A stretch of 64,000 bases of DNA from the NCBI RefSeq assembly GCF_003473485.1, contig NC_053048.1:13949501-14013500 (forward strand), read 5' to 3'. The stretch comes from Medicago truncatula (lineage: Eukaryota; Streptophyta; Magnoliopsida; Fabales; Fabaceae). Positions 47,441-57,975 of the stretch are shown here, one piece after another. How positions within the stretch are numbered: the stretch's first letter is position 1; the number at the start of each line of letters is the position of its first letter. Made by a program: the position numbers and the translations under genes. Below the pieces are notes generated by a model. That model did not search any database and was not told the origin of the DNA. It saw nothing but the letters and a program-made list of their open reading frames with translations.

Positions 47441-48359
47441 TACTAAAAAACACATTAATAATTTTTTTTAATGGCAAAAACACATTACTTTGTTACTTCA
47501 AAAATATAATAAAAAATACGGGACATATTTTTTTTTTTTTTGTCACTGATAAATTATAAACAAAAAACAATTTTTTTTTTGAAAGAATATAAAAAAAACA
47601 CATGACAATTCATTATCATTGATAGATAGTACAAAAATACGAGACAAATATTTCCCACCGATGAATATATACAATAAAAAACACGGGACAAAGTTTTGTA
47701 AATAAATAATATCGAAAAACGCATACCATACAAAACAAATATTTGCCACTAACAAAGTCTAACTACATAACATAAAAGGGAACAAATACGTGCTATTGAT
47801 AAAAAAAAATTTAACAAATCAAAAATGAAATATATTGCTCAAAGGATGAAGTATTCATCCCGCATAAGGTGTGCTAAAAATGGTGAATCATCCAATGTCC
47901 ACTGCAACATTTAGGCTATAATGCAACGCCACTTTTAAAGGAGTCAAATAAAACTGTTGTGTAATTTAACTAAAACAACACAATTTTAAATGGTAGTCTT
48001 ATTTAATCTAAACAACAATAACACAAATTTTCAAAAAAAAAAAATAAACAATAATAACACAACAGTTTTAATTTTAATAATATTTAATTATTTTACTTTA
48101 ATTTTTTTAATTTCTTTTATTTTTACATTTCAGAGAGAAGAATCCAAATTTTCTTTTCACTCTCTCTAATAAGCGCTTCTTCACGTTTCTCTCCCACTCT
48201 CTCTCATCTCTCTCTTTCTCATCCCTCTCTCTTTTGCTTGCCTCTCATAAGCACTTCTCAAAATCACTTCTCAAAATCACTTCAACACAAACGCTTACCT
48301 CTCTCTCATAAGCACTTCACTGAATCACTTCTCTGCATAATTCTGGTCATTCTTCGGTT
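47441..48359. other. Repeat-rich intergenic stretch and CT-rich leader
   Basis: 47560-47800 has the degenerate ATAAATATA..ACACGGGAC repeats seen near 44100. 48160-48320 is CT-rich (CTCTCTC) with three or four repeats of AAGCACTTCTCAAAATCACT-like text. Confidence 0.5.
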
Positions 48360-49848
48360 GAAGCTTTTCAAACTGTCTTTGGAAAAGAAAAACCAGGGAG
48401 ATTGCGCTGCTATGGAAGAGTTACAACATATTCTATGTTGAAAAGAAATAAAGCGGCAAATATGGAAAAAAAGCATGCTGCTGAGGTGAAAAGTTTAACT
48501 GACAAGGTCCAAGAGATGGAGACTATACATAGAAAGGATATGGCTGCAATGGAAGAAAAATTGCAAGTTCTTCTAAGAGTCATGCTGAACCAAAGCAACA
48601 CAGGCATAGATATGGGGGATTTAGGAGCTTTTTTATCAACCCGAAATGATGACAATAATGTTCGACATTCATCTACATCTAATCATGAGGTATGTTTTCC
48701 GTATATTGAAGTGTCGGCTAATTGTTGCAATAGAGATAAACATCATTTGGAGTAATCAATCTATAAATTATAATTTTCATATTATATGTAGACTAAATGA
48801 GGTAGGCCACTTCAGATTATCATTTTATTATTAAGTTCTTGAAGTTGGGTGTCAATCACTTGATAAAATAACTGAACTCCAAAGTGAAAAATAGAAGTAG
48901 AAAAAGTTGATTGTTTTAAGCTTTATTTCTCTTTTTTCACTAACCACTGGATGCTTCGATTTCTTTGATTCTGGATCAGTCAGTCATGAAGCTCACAGTG
49001 AAGACTCTGAAAGGAAGCCATTTCGAATTCTCAATATTCATTCAATTTTGTTAGATAATGGATGTAAAAACGAATATTGAAGACATTCAAGAAAAAGATA
49101 ATTACCCATGCAGACAACAATTGCTAATTCACAATGGAAAAGTTTTGAAAGATGAAACTACTTTAGCTGATAATGAAGTCTCTGAAGATGGCTTTCTTGT
49201 TGTCATGCTCAGTAAGGTATGGATCTCAAATGTTTCAAGTTAGAATATAATATGTCAGGGATGATGGAACCTTCATGGGTAGAAACTATCATAATAGTTC
49301 TCATGTGATACATGATCTCACCTCGAATAGTAGGAGGACGAACAAACAGAGACAAATCTGAATATGAAACATAAGCATTTAGATTAATATAATATGAGGC
49401 CCTTTTTTTGGTATGCTGTCAATTGTTTAGCTCTAGTCCTGATTTGTCCTCGGTTGTGTGATGGTTTCTGTTTTTCCCCTTAAGCTAGTATTTGTTGTTC
49501 CTGTTTTATCTGTTTTGGACTGATTTTCTTTTGGTCTTGTTCCGGTCCGGTGTTGTATAATGATTCTTTGCAGTAGTAAAAATAAGATAGTTGGTATGGA
49601 TGATGTGGTTTTGCGGATAAGGGGATTAATCTTTTTTGAATGAACTATCTGCCACATTGCAACATTGTGAGTATAATAATGAATTAATTTTTATTTTTAT
49701 CTTGTAGGTAAATAATAGATCTATGGGTGGTGAATGTTTTGTTGATAACTACGAAGAAGAGGATGAAGAACACTTCTTTGATGAATCAGACGAAGAGGAT
49801 GAAGAAAAATTCTTTGATGACTTGGACGAAGATGAGGATGAAGAATAA
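48360..49848 (+). pseudogene. CACTA (En/Spm, Ptta-type) protein, two exons, 5' incomplete
   Basis: Exon 48360-48689 reads EAFQTVFGKEKPGRLRCYGR, a conserved text of plant Ptta/En/Spm proteins. A coiled coil follows (EKKHAAEVKSLTDKVQEMET, then HRKDMAAMEEKLQVLLR). It ends GAG|GTATGT. After an intron with acceptor CTTGTAG, exon 49708-49848 continues in phase 0 with VNNRSMGGECFVDNY and a very acidic tail, stopping at TAA (49846-49848). The N-terminal half and the TNP2-like transposase were not found, so it is a partial copy. A RAD23 gene fragment lies in the intron. A CACTA-type terminus lies at 50447. Confidence 0.75.
48986..49225 (+). pseudogene. RAD23: RAD23 ubiquitin-like-domain fragment, pseudogene
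   Basis: 48986-49027 encodes MKLTVKTLKGSHFE, the start of plant RAD23 (UV-excision repair and proteasome shuttle protein). 49061-49218 encodes NIEDIQEKDNYPCRQQLLIH, NGKVLKDETTLADNEVSEDG and FLVVMLSK, the rest of the ubiquitin-like domain. Between them a diverged stretch carries an in-frame TAG (about 49052-49054). The UBA and XPC-binding domains are absent. The fragment ends at a GTATGG donor-like site. It lies inside the intron of the CACTA protein gene, suggesting capture by the transposon. Not functional as RAD23. Confidence 0.92.
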
Positions 49849-50179
49849 TTTGACTCATTAATTCTTGTTTATTTTCATTATTTGATGTAATAAATTTCAC
49901 ATTGAAGGCTAAATTGTCGATATTCATGACAAAATTGATTAACTTTGGTTAGACATTTATTTTAATGTAATAAATCTCACATTGAAGGCTAAATTGTTGA
50001 TATCCATTACAAAATGATCAACTTTGATTAGACATTTATTTTGATTCATACTAGATTATCATCTATAATCAAGTTCTCTAGAATTTAATGCTTGATGTCA
50101 CCATTTAAGCTCATAAAAAGTTGATATGTGCACTATTCACATTTTAAAACTTAAATGGTTGATCAGTGAATAAGTAGGT
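49849..50179. other. 3' flank of the CACTA relic
   Basis: A 60-70-bp direct duplication is visible (TTCACATTGAAGGCTAAATTG at about 49896 and 49976). No gene. Confidence 0.5.
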
Positions 50180-50447
50180 TTTGAGATATAATAATGAAAA
50201 ATTATGTTTTTTTTTCTCTAAAATCAGTGACAACGGTTTTTGTTGCTGTAAACTCATTTTTAAAGTAATTATAGACAACGATTTTTATCTGTTGCATTTT
50301 CCTGTATGCAACAAATCCGTTGTCAAATGAAAAGACAACGCCTTAGACTACAACGGAAAGAAAAGCATTGTCGAAAGGTAAAACAACGGTTTTATCAACT
50401 ATGGCTACAATTTTCAGCCGTAGTTTTAGACCAAAAATGTTGTAGTG
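50180..50447 (+). mobile_element. CACTA 3' terminus with GACAACG subterminal repeats
   Basis: It ends CCAAAAATGTTGTAGTG at 50447 (inverse CACTACAACATTTTTGG), a CACTA end. Subterminal GACAACG and CAACGG motifs recur about eight times in both orientations, as expected for transposase-binding sites. The matching left end was not found. Confidence 0.75.
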
Positions 50448-50559
50448 GTTTGTTACAAAGACCAGACACCTAAGAGAAAGTGCCACCACCGGACAAAACA
50501 AAAAACAATTACATGACACCAATACAAAGTAGTGGATATCACCACCAGTCATGGAAACC

Positions 50560-51500
50560 AAAGTTATTGGAACAAAATTCAAAGATATCCATGAAAAGGA
50601 AATTCGCTACACCTTGTCAAAAATACCACTGTTGTTTCTATCTTCCAGATTGCCCAAACAGAAGCAAGCCAAATAACCTTTAAGTAGGAATAAGAAGTTC
50701 GTGATAAGCCTGCCAAATGAGTAAATTGAAAGTAATGATCTCTAATATGCCCTGGAAAGACAAATGAGATTCCAAGCCACTGACATACTAAGTACCAAAC
50801 AGTCCCAAATAAATTGCATCCAAGGAAAAGATGATTTGCTGTCTCAATGCTACCGCACCCTCCAACACATAAATTATCAGTCGGTTGAAGAACATGTTGT
50901 CTCACCAAATTAGCTCTTGTGGAAATTCTATCTTGAAAAAGACGCCAAGCAAATATGGAAACTTTAGCAGGAACTAGCTTATTCCATACATCGTTACAGT
51001 CACTAGCAATCGTCGGTTCAGCAGCAAAAGTTAGGAATCGATATGTCTCGCGAACCGAGTAACCTTGAATAGGATCTAGTAACCACCTCCAGTAGTCTTG
51101 AATATTTTTCTGCAAAATAACGTTATTCAACAAAGCAGAACACTCCCTCACGCTATCCTCCTCCCACGCCATCAGACGCCTCCTCCAACACCAGGCATTA
51201 CCTCCTTTCCCCTACCCCAATCTCTCTATGTCCTCCACCGAACACTCCTCATGCACTGATAACTCATACAGACGACTGAATTGAAGCTTTAAAGGAGCTT
51301 CACCCAGCCAGTTATCAGTCCAAAAGAATGTGGTTTGACCATTACCTACCACCCGCCTAGTATTGTCATCAAACCAATTTCCAAACCCCGACCCAACTCC
51401 CTCCCTCACGAGACAAATCATCCTCCACCAAGTAGATGTGTCGCGCCCCCCTTCCTGGATGTGACCTCCCACCTCTCCATACCTAGCTCTTAACACACGG
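50560..51500 (-). pseudogene. LINE ORF2 fragment (post-RT linker and zf-RVT)
   Basis: 51496-51212 encodes STWWRMICLVREGVGSGFGN and VVGNGQTTFFWTDNWLGEAP, the region after RT. 51172-50579 encodes the zf-RVT: DVWNKLVPAKVSIFAWRLFQ, then CVGGCGSIETANHLFLGCN with its Cys/His set, then VIWLASVWAIWK. The two frames are offset near 51172-51212, so at least one frameshift is present. It resembles the LINE at 30078 but is not identical. Confidence 0.9.
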
Positions 51501-51667
51501 TACTATTGATAAAAAATTTAAAATATGGAACAAAGTTTTGTCATTGATTAATATTTGCAACCTATAAATATATAAAACATATAAGAAAAATATTTGTTAA
51601 AAATACATGTAAAAATGGACTAGATAAATATTCATCATTGATAAGTATAGAAAGAACACAAGACATA

Positions 51668-51669
<2 letters not shown>
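51501..51669. repeat. Degenerate ATAAATATA..ACACAAGAC repeat
   Basis: Same family as 44060-44330 and 47560-47800. Confidence 0.5.

Positions 51670-51721
<52 letters not shown>
51670..51721. repeat. (TA)n microsatellite
   Basis: A run of about 50 bp of TA, directly left of a TIR element. Confidence 0.95.
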
Positions 51722-51724
<3 letters not shown>

Positions 51725-52671
51725 GATGTTTCAAATGAGAGGGATTCTTATAATGAGAGGTGAGAGGATTTAATGTGAACCGTGAGATTAAAACTGACGG
51801 TTAGGATTGTTTTGACCATTTAAACATCATGTGACTCTTCTACTTTCTCTTCCACGCGCATCATTTCTGTTCTCTTCTTCCTCCTAACTCAGCGAGCATA
51901 TGATATCAACACCCACAATTCCCAATTCATCCGATCTTTCTCTGAAATAATTTGCACACACAAACGACCCAAATCTGATTTCAAGTTTTTTATCTCTCCT
52001 GCTTAGGATTTTTGAATCATTAATAACTTCTGACTAATTTGCACACAACATCAATAATGATTCAGCTTATGAGATCTGATTCAGATAATCACTTCTTCAA
52101 AAAAGTTAAATTTGAGGCTTACAATCAATAACATCAATATTGGTATTCACTAATATAGCTTAATTACTTGAAAGGCATGAATGTTTTAATCAATTTGAAA
52201 CAAACAGTGGACTTTAATCAATATTGGTTATTTCTAGGTTAGTTTGTTTAGCTTTACGTTTTTGGTGGCTGAAAAAAAAAAAAAAAAAAAAGGGTACTAG
52301 AAATAACAATGGTTTTGATTGTGCAACAATTTTTATTTTTTTATCAATTGTTTCAAAGAGGCTTACAAAAAATTGTGCAACATCATATGTCTCTCATCAC
52401 TTGAAAGTTTGGCAGGTTAAAGAAAGAAAAGAATGAATAAGGAGAAAGAGGTGTGTGTGAGATTGAAGAGGAAGAAAATCTAAAAGTAAAATGAAGAGAG
52501 AGAAAGGCGATGGGAACTGATGATATGACAGTGATGAGAGAACCTCACGCGCGTGTGGTAAGGGAAAAATACATGAAAGGCAGATTTAAGATCTCAATGT
52601 TTATTTCAATCCAAAGGTCATTATTTTCTCCTCTCACTCTCACATTAAACACTCCTCTCATTTGATACATC

Positions 52672-52674
<3 letters not shown>
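51722..52674. mobile_element. TIR element in (TA)n, GGGGATGTTTCAAATGAGAGG ends (953 bp)
   Basis: The left end GGGGATGTTTCAAATGAGAG pairs with the right end CTCTCATTTGATACATCCCC. Both flanks are (TA)n arrays. The body is non-coding. A second member begins at 52724. The superfamily is not clear; insertion in TA repeats fits a TA-targeting MITE. Confidence 0.85.

Positions 52675-52723
<49 letters not shown>
52675..52723. repeat. (TA)n microsatellite
   Basis: TA run of about 48 bp between two related TIR elements. Confidence 0.95.
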
Positions 52724-52725
<2 letters not shown>

Positions 52726-54520
52726 GGATGTTTCAAATGAGAGGAGTAGTTGTTTCACTGTAAGGCGGCTGTCGATGTTTGGAATGCGGCTAATGTTTGG
52801 CACCTGATATCTCCATCTTTGGACCTGTTTGATAATGCATCAGATATTATATTCCATTTGTTGAGAATATTGTCTACAACCCAGATAGAGAATATTGTCA
52901 CTATTATATGGAGTATCTGGAAAGCTAGAAACCTTAAGTTGTGGCAACAAGTGACAGATTCACCCACAACAATGATGGTAAGAGCTATCCATCTTTTAGA
53001 AGGTTGGAGAAGTGCTAATCGTAAGCAAAATCCGTCTAATCAAAGTCACATTGATACCACTCTTCCTCGCAATCACAATAACCAGGTAGTAGATGGAGAT
53101 TCAAACATCAGATGGAGGAAACCTAGAAGTGGCAGACTCAAGTGTAACGTTGATGCCTCCTTTTCAGACGTCAACAACAAGATTGGTTTGGGCATGTGTA
53201 TTAGAGATTCAACAGGATTCCATGTCCGATCCAAAATTATGTGTTTCTCTCCGTTGTGCTCTGTTGATGTTGGAGAGGCGCTGGGACTGTATCATGCAAT
53301 TCGGTGGATCCATGAACTTCAACTCAAAAATGTTGATTTTGAAGTTGACTCGAAACGAGTAGCGGATTATTTCAACAAAGGCCGTGGAGATGTCACCGAA
53401 TTTGGTTCCATAATGGACAGTAGCATCCATTTTTGTCGGTCATTTTTAACAAAATCTCATGTCGAGTTTACTAGGAGGCAAGCGAATGAGGTTGCACATA
53501 CTCTAGCTAAGGCAGCCACATCTAGTTCTAGCTTCCGTATCTTTGATGAAATCCCAACATGTATTACTGAATTAATCTTTTATGAAATGATTTAAGTTTC
53601 TTTCTCTCAAAATAAAAATAAAAATGAGAGGAGTAGTTAAAATGAGAGGATGAGAGGAGTACATAATGACCATTAGATTAAATCTATGGGTAGGATTAAA
53701 TTCAGTTTTAAAGTGTTACGTCCCTTCTGATCTTTCTCTCAGCGCTTCTTCAGTTTGTGCTTCTTCTCTTCCCTTGAATGTCTGCGAGAAGCATAACAAT
53801 CCAAACTCAGTAAATCATCCTTCAACGCCTCAAATCATGAAACGTGAATCATGAAACAATTGAAATTAAATGAGAAACATTGAAGATTTAAAAGAAAAAA
53901 TGTATTTGGATCTCTCCCTTTGTGGTGGTGAAGTAATTTTGGATGAATAGTTAAATTGGTCTCTCTTCAATCAATTGAATCATTCCTTCTTCCCTTTTCA
54001 TCCTCTAATTCAATCGATGGTTTTTTTTTCCTGCCTATTCCAATTGTTCCTTTTTGCTCAGATTCCAAATCAATTGAAATAATTGAAAAAGAAGGGTAGT
54101 TGGATTTTTCCTTCCATGAAATTATGTCAAGAATTATTTCCTAACTTTTACTTTTATGGAGAAACAGACTCTGTTTTGAGTTGTAATGTGAAGAAGAAGA
54201 AAGGGAGAAGTGTAACAATAGAGAATAGGAAAAGAGATGGAGGGGCGAATGAACTGGAATTGGTTCTCACTTTAAATCCAAAATAAAATTCAACAAAACT
54301 TTTATATATTGTGTTGAATTGAATCTGTAACTATATGTTTTTAATAATCAAATTGTTGAGATGTGAATGAAAAATCAGAACTTGGAACGGGGAGAAGAAA
54401 GAGAAAGAATAATTGCATGTACTGAGAAAGGAGATACCACTTAAAAATTTGAACCGTTAAAATTGATCCAAAGGTTATGGTTTAATCCTCTCATCTCTCA
54501 CAATAAAACTCCTCTTATTC
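52724..54520. mobile_element. Second TIR element of the same family, with LINE insertion
   Basis: It starts GGGGATGTTTCAAATGAGAG as at 51722. It ends near 54520 with TCCTCTCATCTCTCACAAT but lacks the terminal CATCCCC, so the right end is cut by the next element. A LINE is inserted at 52752-53621. Confidence 0.75.
52752..53621 (+). mobile_element. 5'-truncated LINE with intact RNase H-encoding tail
   Basis: The insertion is flanked by a 17-bp direct repeat AAATGAGAGGAGTAGTT (52735-52751 and 53622-53638). It ends in an A-rich tail (CAAAATAAAAATAAAA), the mark of target-primed LINE insertion. The open frame to 53595 encodes the end of a LINE ORF2. First comes a linker with IVTIIWSIWKARNLKLWQQ. 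An RNase H domain follows: LKCNVDASFSD (Asp), GEALGLYHAIRW (Glu), FEVDSKRVADY (Asp), and NEVAHTLAKAA with the late His/Asp-type helix. The apparent start at 52750 is an artefact of truncation. The frame has no stops, so the insertion is young. Confidence 0.9.
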
Positions 54521-55216
54521 ACCAGGTGTCAACGAGGAATTCGTTGACACCAAATCTCAACCGTTTATCTCATTTAATCAAAAGGTTCATATTTAATTCA
54601 CATCTCTATTTAATGAGTATCTTTTATTGAATCAAAGAGATGTATTTGTATCCATATGATTATAAAAAAACATTCATTATCTTCTTCACAACAACCAATT
54701 CATTCAGATTAATTTCTCAATTTCCAAAGCAATTAAATCAGTAACTTAGGTAATTGAAAAATTAGTTAATTATCCGTGAAAACAATAGTTAATTAAAATA
54801 CTCTTATTACGTTTTATTGTTTTATGATTTTGGGAAAATGAAAAACCTTTAAATTGAGATGCTGACAGATGTATAGCCAAAACCTTTAATTTGAGGTGCT
54901 TCCAATTGCATAAAATAAAAAATCAAGAATTATCTTTGTTGGAGATATATAGAAGTAATTTTGTTATTGAGATTAGAGAAGAAGGATCAATAATCCGCAT
55001 AACTAGTTTGCTTAATGGAGAGACGAGGCTATAGGGAAGAAGGTGAATGAGATTGATGAGAGAGAATATAATAAATAGTCTTAAAAATGAGATATAAAAT
55101 ACTGAATGCCCACGTTAAAATTTTTATGAATAATTATTGACCTTTAGATTAAGAGAAATTAACGCTTAAGATTTGGTGTCAACGAATCCGTTGACACCTG
55201 GTGTCAACGGATCCTG
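54521..55216. mobile_element. TIR element with GGTGTCAACG palindromes
   Basis: The left end ACCAGGTGTCAACGAGG and then TTCGTTGACACCAAATCTC is matched inversely by GATTTGGTGTCAACGAATC and CGTTGACACC on the right. The right end has an extra GGTGTCAACGGATCCTG. The body is AT-rich and non-coding. It sits between the second GGGGATG element and a (TA)n array. Confidence 0.8.

Positions 55217-55220
<4 letters not shown>

Positions 55221-55275
<55 letters not shown>
55221..55275. repeat. (TA)n microsatellite, left of Helitron
   Basis: TA run of about 54 bp; with 55971-56036 it forms one array split by a Helitron. Confidence 0.95.
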
Positions 55276-55278
<3 letters not shown>

Positions 55279-55969
55279 TCTTATATATTAAAGTTAACCC
55301 GTAAGCCCTAATTTTAACCTAAACCCTATTGCATAATTTTACTGTTTTAACCTTAATGCTCACACCTAATCTCCTATTTTCATGAACAAAGCAAATCGGC
55401 ATCGCTTTATTTCCCCTATTTCTTCAAAACAAATCGCCCTATTTCTTCAACAAAACAAATCGTCATATTGAAATAAAAGGGTTTTGAAAGATTATAGCAA
55501 CATTTTTTTTTGTTAATATTACAAACATGTGGAAGAAACATTTCAACAAACAGTTAAAGTGTATCATTTACGCTAAATGTCAAATATTCGATAAAAGGAA
55601 AATTATTTAAATAAAACATTTTATATGTTGAGGTTAAGAATGAGCTATTTTTAGGTACATAGTATAACATTAACATATAATTTTTACAAAATAAGGAAGT
55701 AACATTTTGTCAAAAAAAAAAAAAAGATGAAGTAACATACCAATAATATAACATTGACATATAATTTTAACAAAAAAATGAAGTAAGACGCGATTGATAA
55801 AAATTAATATTTTTAAGGTGAATAAGTGTGGTGTCTGAGGTTCGAATTCCAACATCTGCATATATTTGGGACCACATGTTTTATTCTCTTTGATATGCAT
55901 TGAGATTTGTTTTTGTCTACTACATCTACAATGTATATGACCCGTGCGGCAGCACGGGTGGAAAGTCTA

Positions 55970-55970
<1 letters not shown>
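55276..55970 (+). mobile_element. Short Helitron (695 bp) inside a (TA)n array
   Basis: It starts TCTTCTTATATATTAAAG and ends with hairpin CCCGTGCGGCAGCACGGG then TGGAAAGTCTAG. The flanks are A on the left and T on the right within TA repeats, the exact Helitron target. Non-autonomous. A SINE-like B box GAGGTTCGAATTCC lies at about 55838. Confidence 0.9.

Positions 55971-56036
<66 letters not shown>
55971..56036. repeat. (TA)n microsatellite, right of Helitron
   Basis: TA run of about 65 bp. Confidence 0.95.
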
Positions 56037-56038
<2 letters not shown>

Positions 56039-56900
56039 ACATATCTAGTGAGAATGACTTCTTTTATTTGAGAATATATAGGCCAATGTTTGTTCAAGAG
56101 AGGGAAAAGTGTTCAAAGTTTAGCTTTGAGTTTATGAGTTTGCATAAAGTGATTGTGTACATGTAACAGAGGTTGAAGCATGAAGGCCTATAATTTGACA
56201 ATGAGAACAATAATCCACCAATCATTCATAACTAACTTCCACATTAAAAGTGAATTCTTCCCGTCAAAGGTCCATGTCAACTAGTACACAAGCATAGTGA
56301 CCAAAAGCATGGTTTCTAGTCGAGCTATCAATGTCCCGCGGTGTACCATTTGCACATGCAATTTCAAATAAAGTCATCTCCATTCAATATTTATGTGGCA
56401 GCTCCAGGAGTCAAATCCACAGTTGTACATGCGTTTGTCGCTGGGTGTGAGAGCTGAAATTATCTTCCTCAATGTTGTCAAAAGTCTTATCTTTCTTCAG
56501 AAAAATCTTTCGTCCATTGAAAAAGATGTAAGATGCCCGGTTTCATATCGACTGTTCCATTTGCCCAAGATTAGGGAAGAGTTTAAGCTCAAATTTCTGA
56601 CTACTTGCTCAAAGAGTCCAAATCTCTTATCACTTGCACCATTCAATTATTGGTGTAGTTTCTTATTCTTTATCATATTAACAAGAAAAAAAACTAAAAA
56701 AATTAAATTATTACAAGTCCATGTGCACGACTTGTTAAAGGCATATTGTTTGAGACATCATTCAGTTGAGTTTAGCACAATTTTAAAGTTTCTGCACACA
56801 ACCGCAAATGAGGCTGCATTTGACTGCATTATTGCAATATCAAAATTCTCAAACCATGTGCTATTGTTACTGCTACCACAATTTAAAAACAGGAAGAAAA
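56037..56900. other. Intergenic sequence upstream of the Kunitz gene
   Basis: A 172-codon frame at 56393-56911 is Leu/Phe/Lys-rich and unlike any family I know, with no gene signals. A short minus-strand frame at about 56480-56640 is equally unassigned. It probably holds the Kunitz promoter. Confidence 0.45.
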
Positions 56901-56906
56901 AAAAAC

Positions 56907-56914
56907 TATAAATT
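56907..56914 (+). promoter_or_regulatory. TATA box of the Kunitz gene
   Basis: TATAAATT lies 71 bp upstream of the ATG, implying a leader of about 40 nt. Confidence 0.6.
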
Positions 56915-56977
56915 GAAAATAATCTACTACATTGAGAAGTAAAACCAAAGCCTCAAAAGTCACAACTAGAATCAAAT

Positions 56978-57595
56978 ATGAAACTGCATTTTCCACTCTT
57001 ATTTCTTCTACTTACATTATTCACCACAAAACCACTTCAAGGTGCAGAACAACCCGAAGAAGTTCGCGACACATCAGGCAACCTGGTACGAAACAGCATA
57101 AACTACTTCATCCTTCCGTCTTCCATCCAATGTGGCACAAGATGCGAAATGGCACTTCTCAACACAAACAAAACATGTCCTCTTGATGTCGTCGAGGAAG
57201 AAGAAGCAATGCAGTTTAGCTTTGTCCCTTTTAACTTCAAAAAAGGTGTTATTAGAGTTTCAACTGATCTCAACGTGATTCATAGTTTCCCAACAAACTG
57301 TTCAACTTCTTCTGTGACTGTGTGGAAGGTTGACAAAGTTGATGTTGCAACAAGTCAAAGGTTTGTTACTACTGGTGGTGTTCAAGGGAATCCTGGTCGT
57401 GAAACCGTTGATAATTGGTTTAAGATTGAGAGATTTGAGAGTGGTTATAAGTTAGTGTTTTGTCCTACAGTTTGTAGGGAATGTGAGGTTGTGTGTAAGG
57501 ATATTGGGATTTTTCTTGATGAAAATAGGAATACTCGTTTTGTTTTGAGTGACTTTCCTTTTGGTGTGAAGTTTCAGAGAGCTTGTTGTGAATAA
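56978..57595 (+). CDS. Kunitz-type (STI family) protease inhibitor, secreted, 205 residues
   Basis: Residues 1-22 form a signal peptide (MKLHFPLLFLLLTLFTTKPL). The mature part opens with the Kunitz signature VRDTSGNLVRNSINYFILP (29-47). The second half has WFKIERFESGYKLVFCP and the late strand FVLSDFPFGVKFQ. The length and single exon fit the family, which blocks serine or other proteases in the apoplast or vacuole, often against herbivores or in symbiosis. Ten cysteines (52, 56, 67, 108, 162, 166, 169, 173, 203, 204) are seen where four are usual, with a C-x3-C-x2-C-x3-C cluster. Two N-glycosylation sites are possible (N64 in NKT, N107 in NCS). The reactive-site loop is not the classical Arg-Ile, so the target protease is unclear. 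The start is the first ATG after the TATA box. Confidence 0.93.
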   Translation: MKLHFPLLFLLLTLFTTKPLQGAEQPEEVRDTSGNLVRNSINYFILPSSIQCGTRCEMALLNTNKTCPLDVVEEEEAMQFSFVPFNFKKGVIRVSTDLNVIHSFPTNCSTSSVTVWKVDKVDVATSQRFVTTGGVQGNPGRETVDNWFKIERFESGYKLVFCPTVCRECEVVCKDIGIFLDENRNTRFVLSDFPFGVKFQRACCE

Positions 57596-57708
57596 GGAAA
57601 CTATAATGGAAATTTCCCAAGCTTAGTCCATACGTATATATAAGCTCTTGATAATCCTAATCTTTGTGTTATTATTAAATTTGGTCACACTATAAGGTAG
57701 GAGAAATC

Positions 57709-57777
57709 CACTACAAGAAAATATGTGATTTTCTTGTTGCTAATTTGTAGCAAATTGCTAGCAAACGGATTTAGCTA
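57709..57777 (+). mobile_element. CACTA left terminus
   Basis: CACTACAAGAAAATATGTGA at 57709 is a typical CACTA end, followed by subterminal TTTGTAGCAAATTGCTAGC inverted motifs. No matching right end was seen nearby. Confidence 0.65.
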
Positions 57778-57975
57778 GTGAAATGCTACGGAATACCTAT
57801 TGAATTGATCGTAGCATGGATGAGAGACAAATCTGGTAGGGAAAAAACCGTGTTTGAACATATCCAGCCTTTTCTACGAACTTCTGCAGAACCTCTCCGG
57901 GCTAGTAAGGAACTGGCTTCAAATCCCGTCTATCAATTGTGTAAAAGTGGTGTAAATATTTGCCATGATGCCTAA
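57778..57975 (+). pseudogene. Coding-like fragment behind the CACTA terminus
   Basis: A 65-codon frame includes TVFEHIQPFLRTSAEPLRAS and KELASNPVYQLCKSGVNICH and ends with two stops. It reads like the C-terminal exon of a conserved protein, but I cannot name it. It directly follows the CACTA end, so it may be a captured exon. Confidence 0.35.

Noticed and set aside
52750-53595. Host RNase H-like gene of 281 residues
   Set aside because: It lies between a 17-bp target duplication and an A-rich tail, so it is a truncated LINE insertion.
56393-56911. 172-codon frame upstream of the Kunitz gene
   Set aside because: Composition is AT-driven, no family resemblance, and it overlaps the Kunitz promoter.
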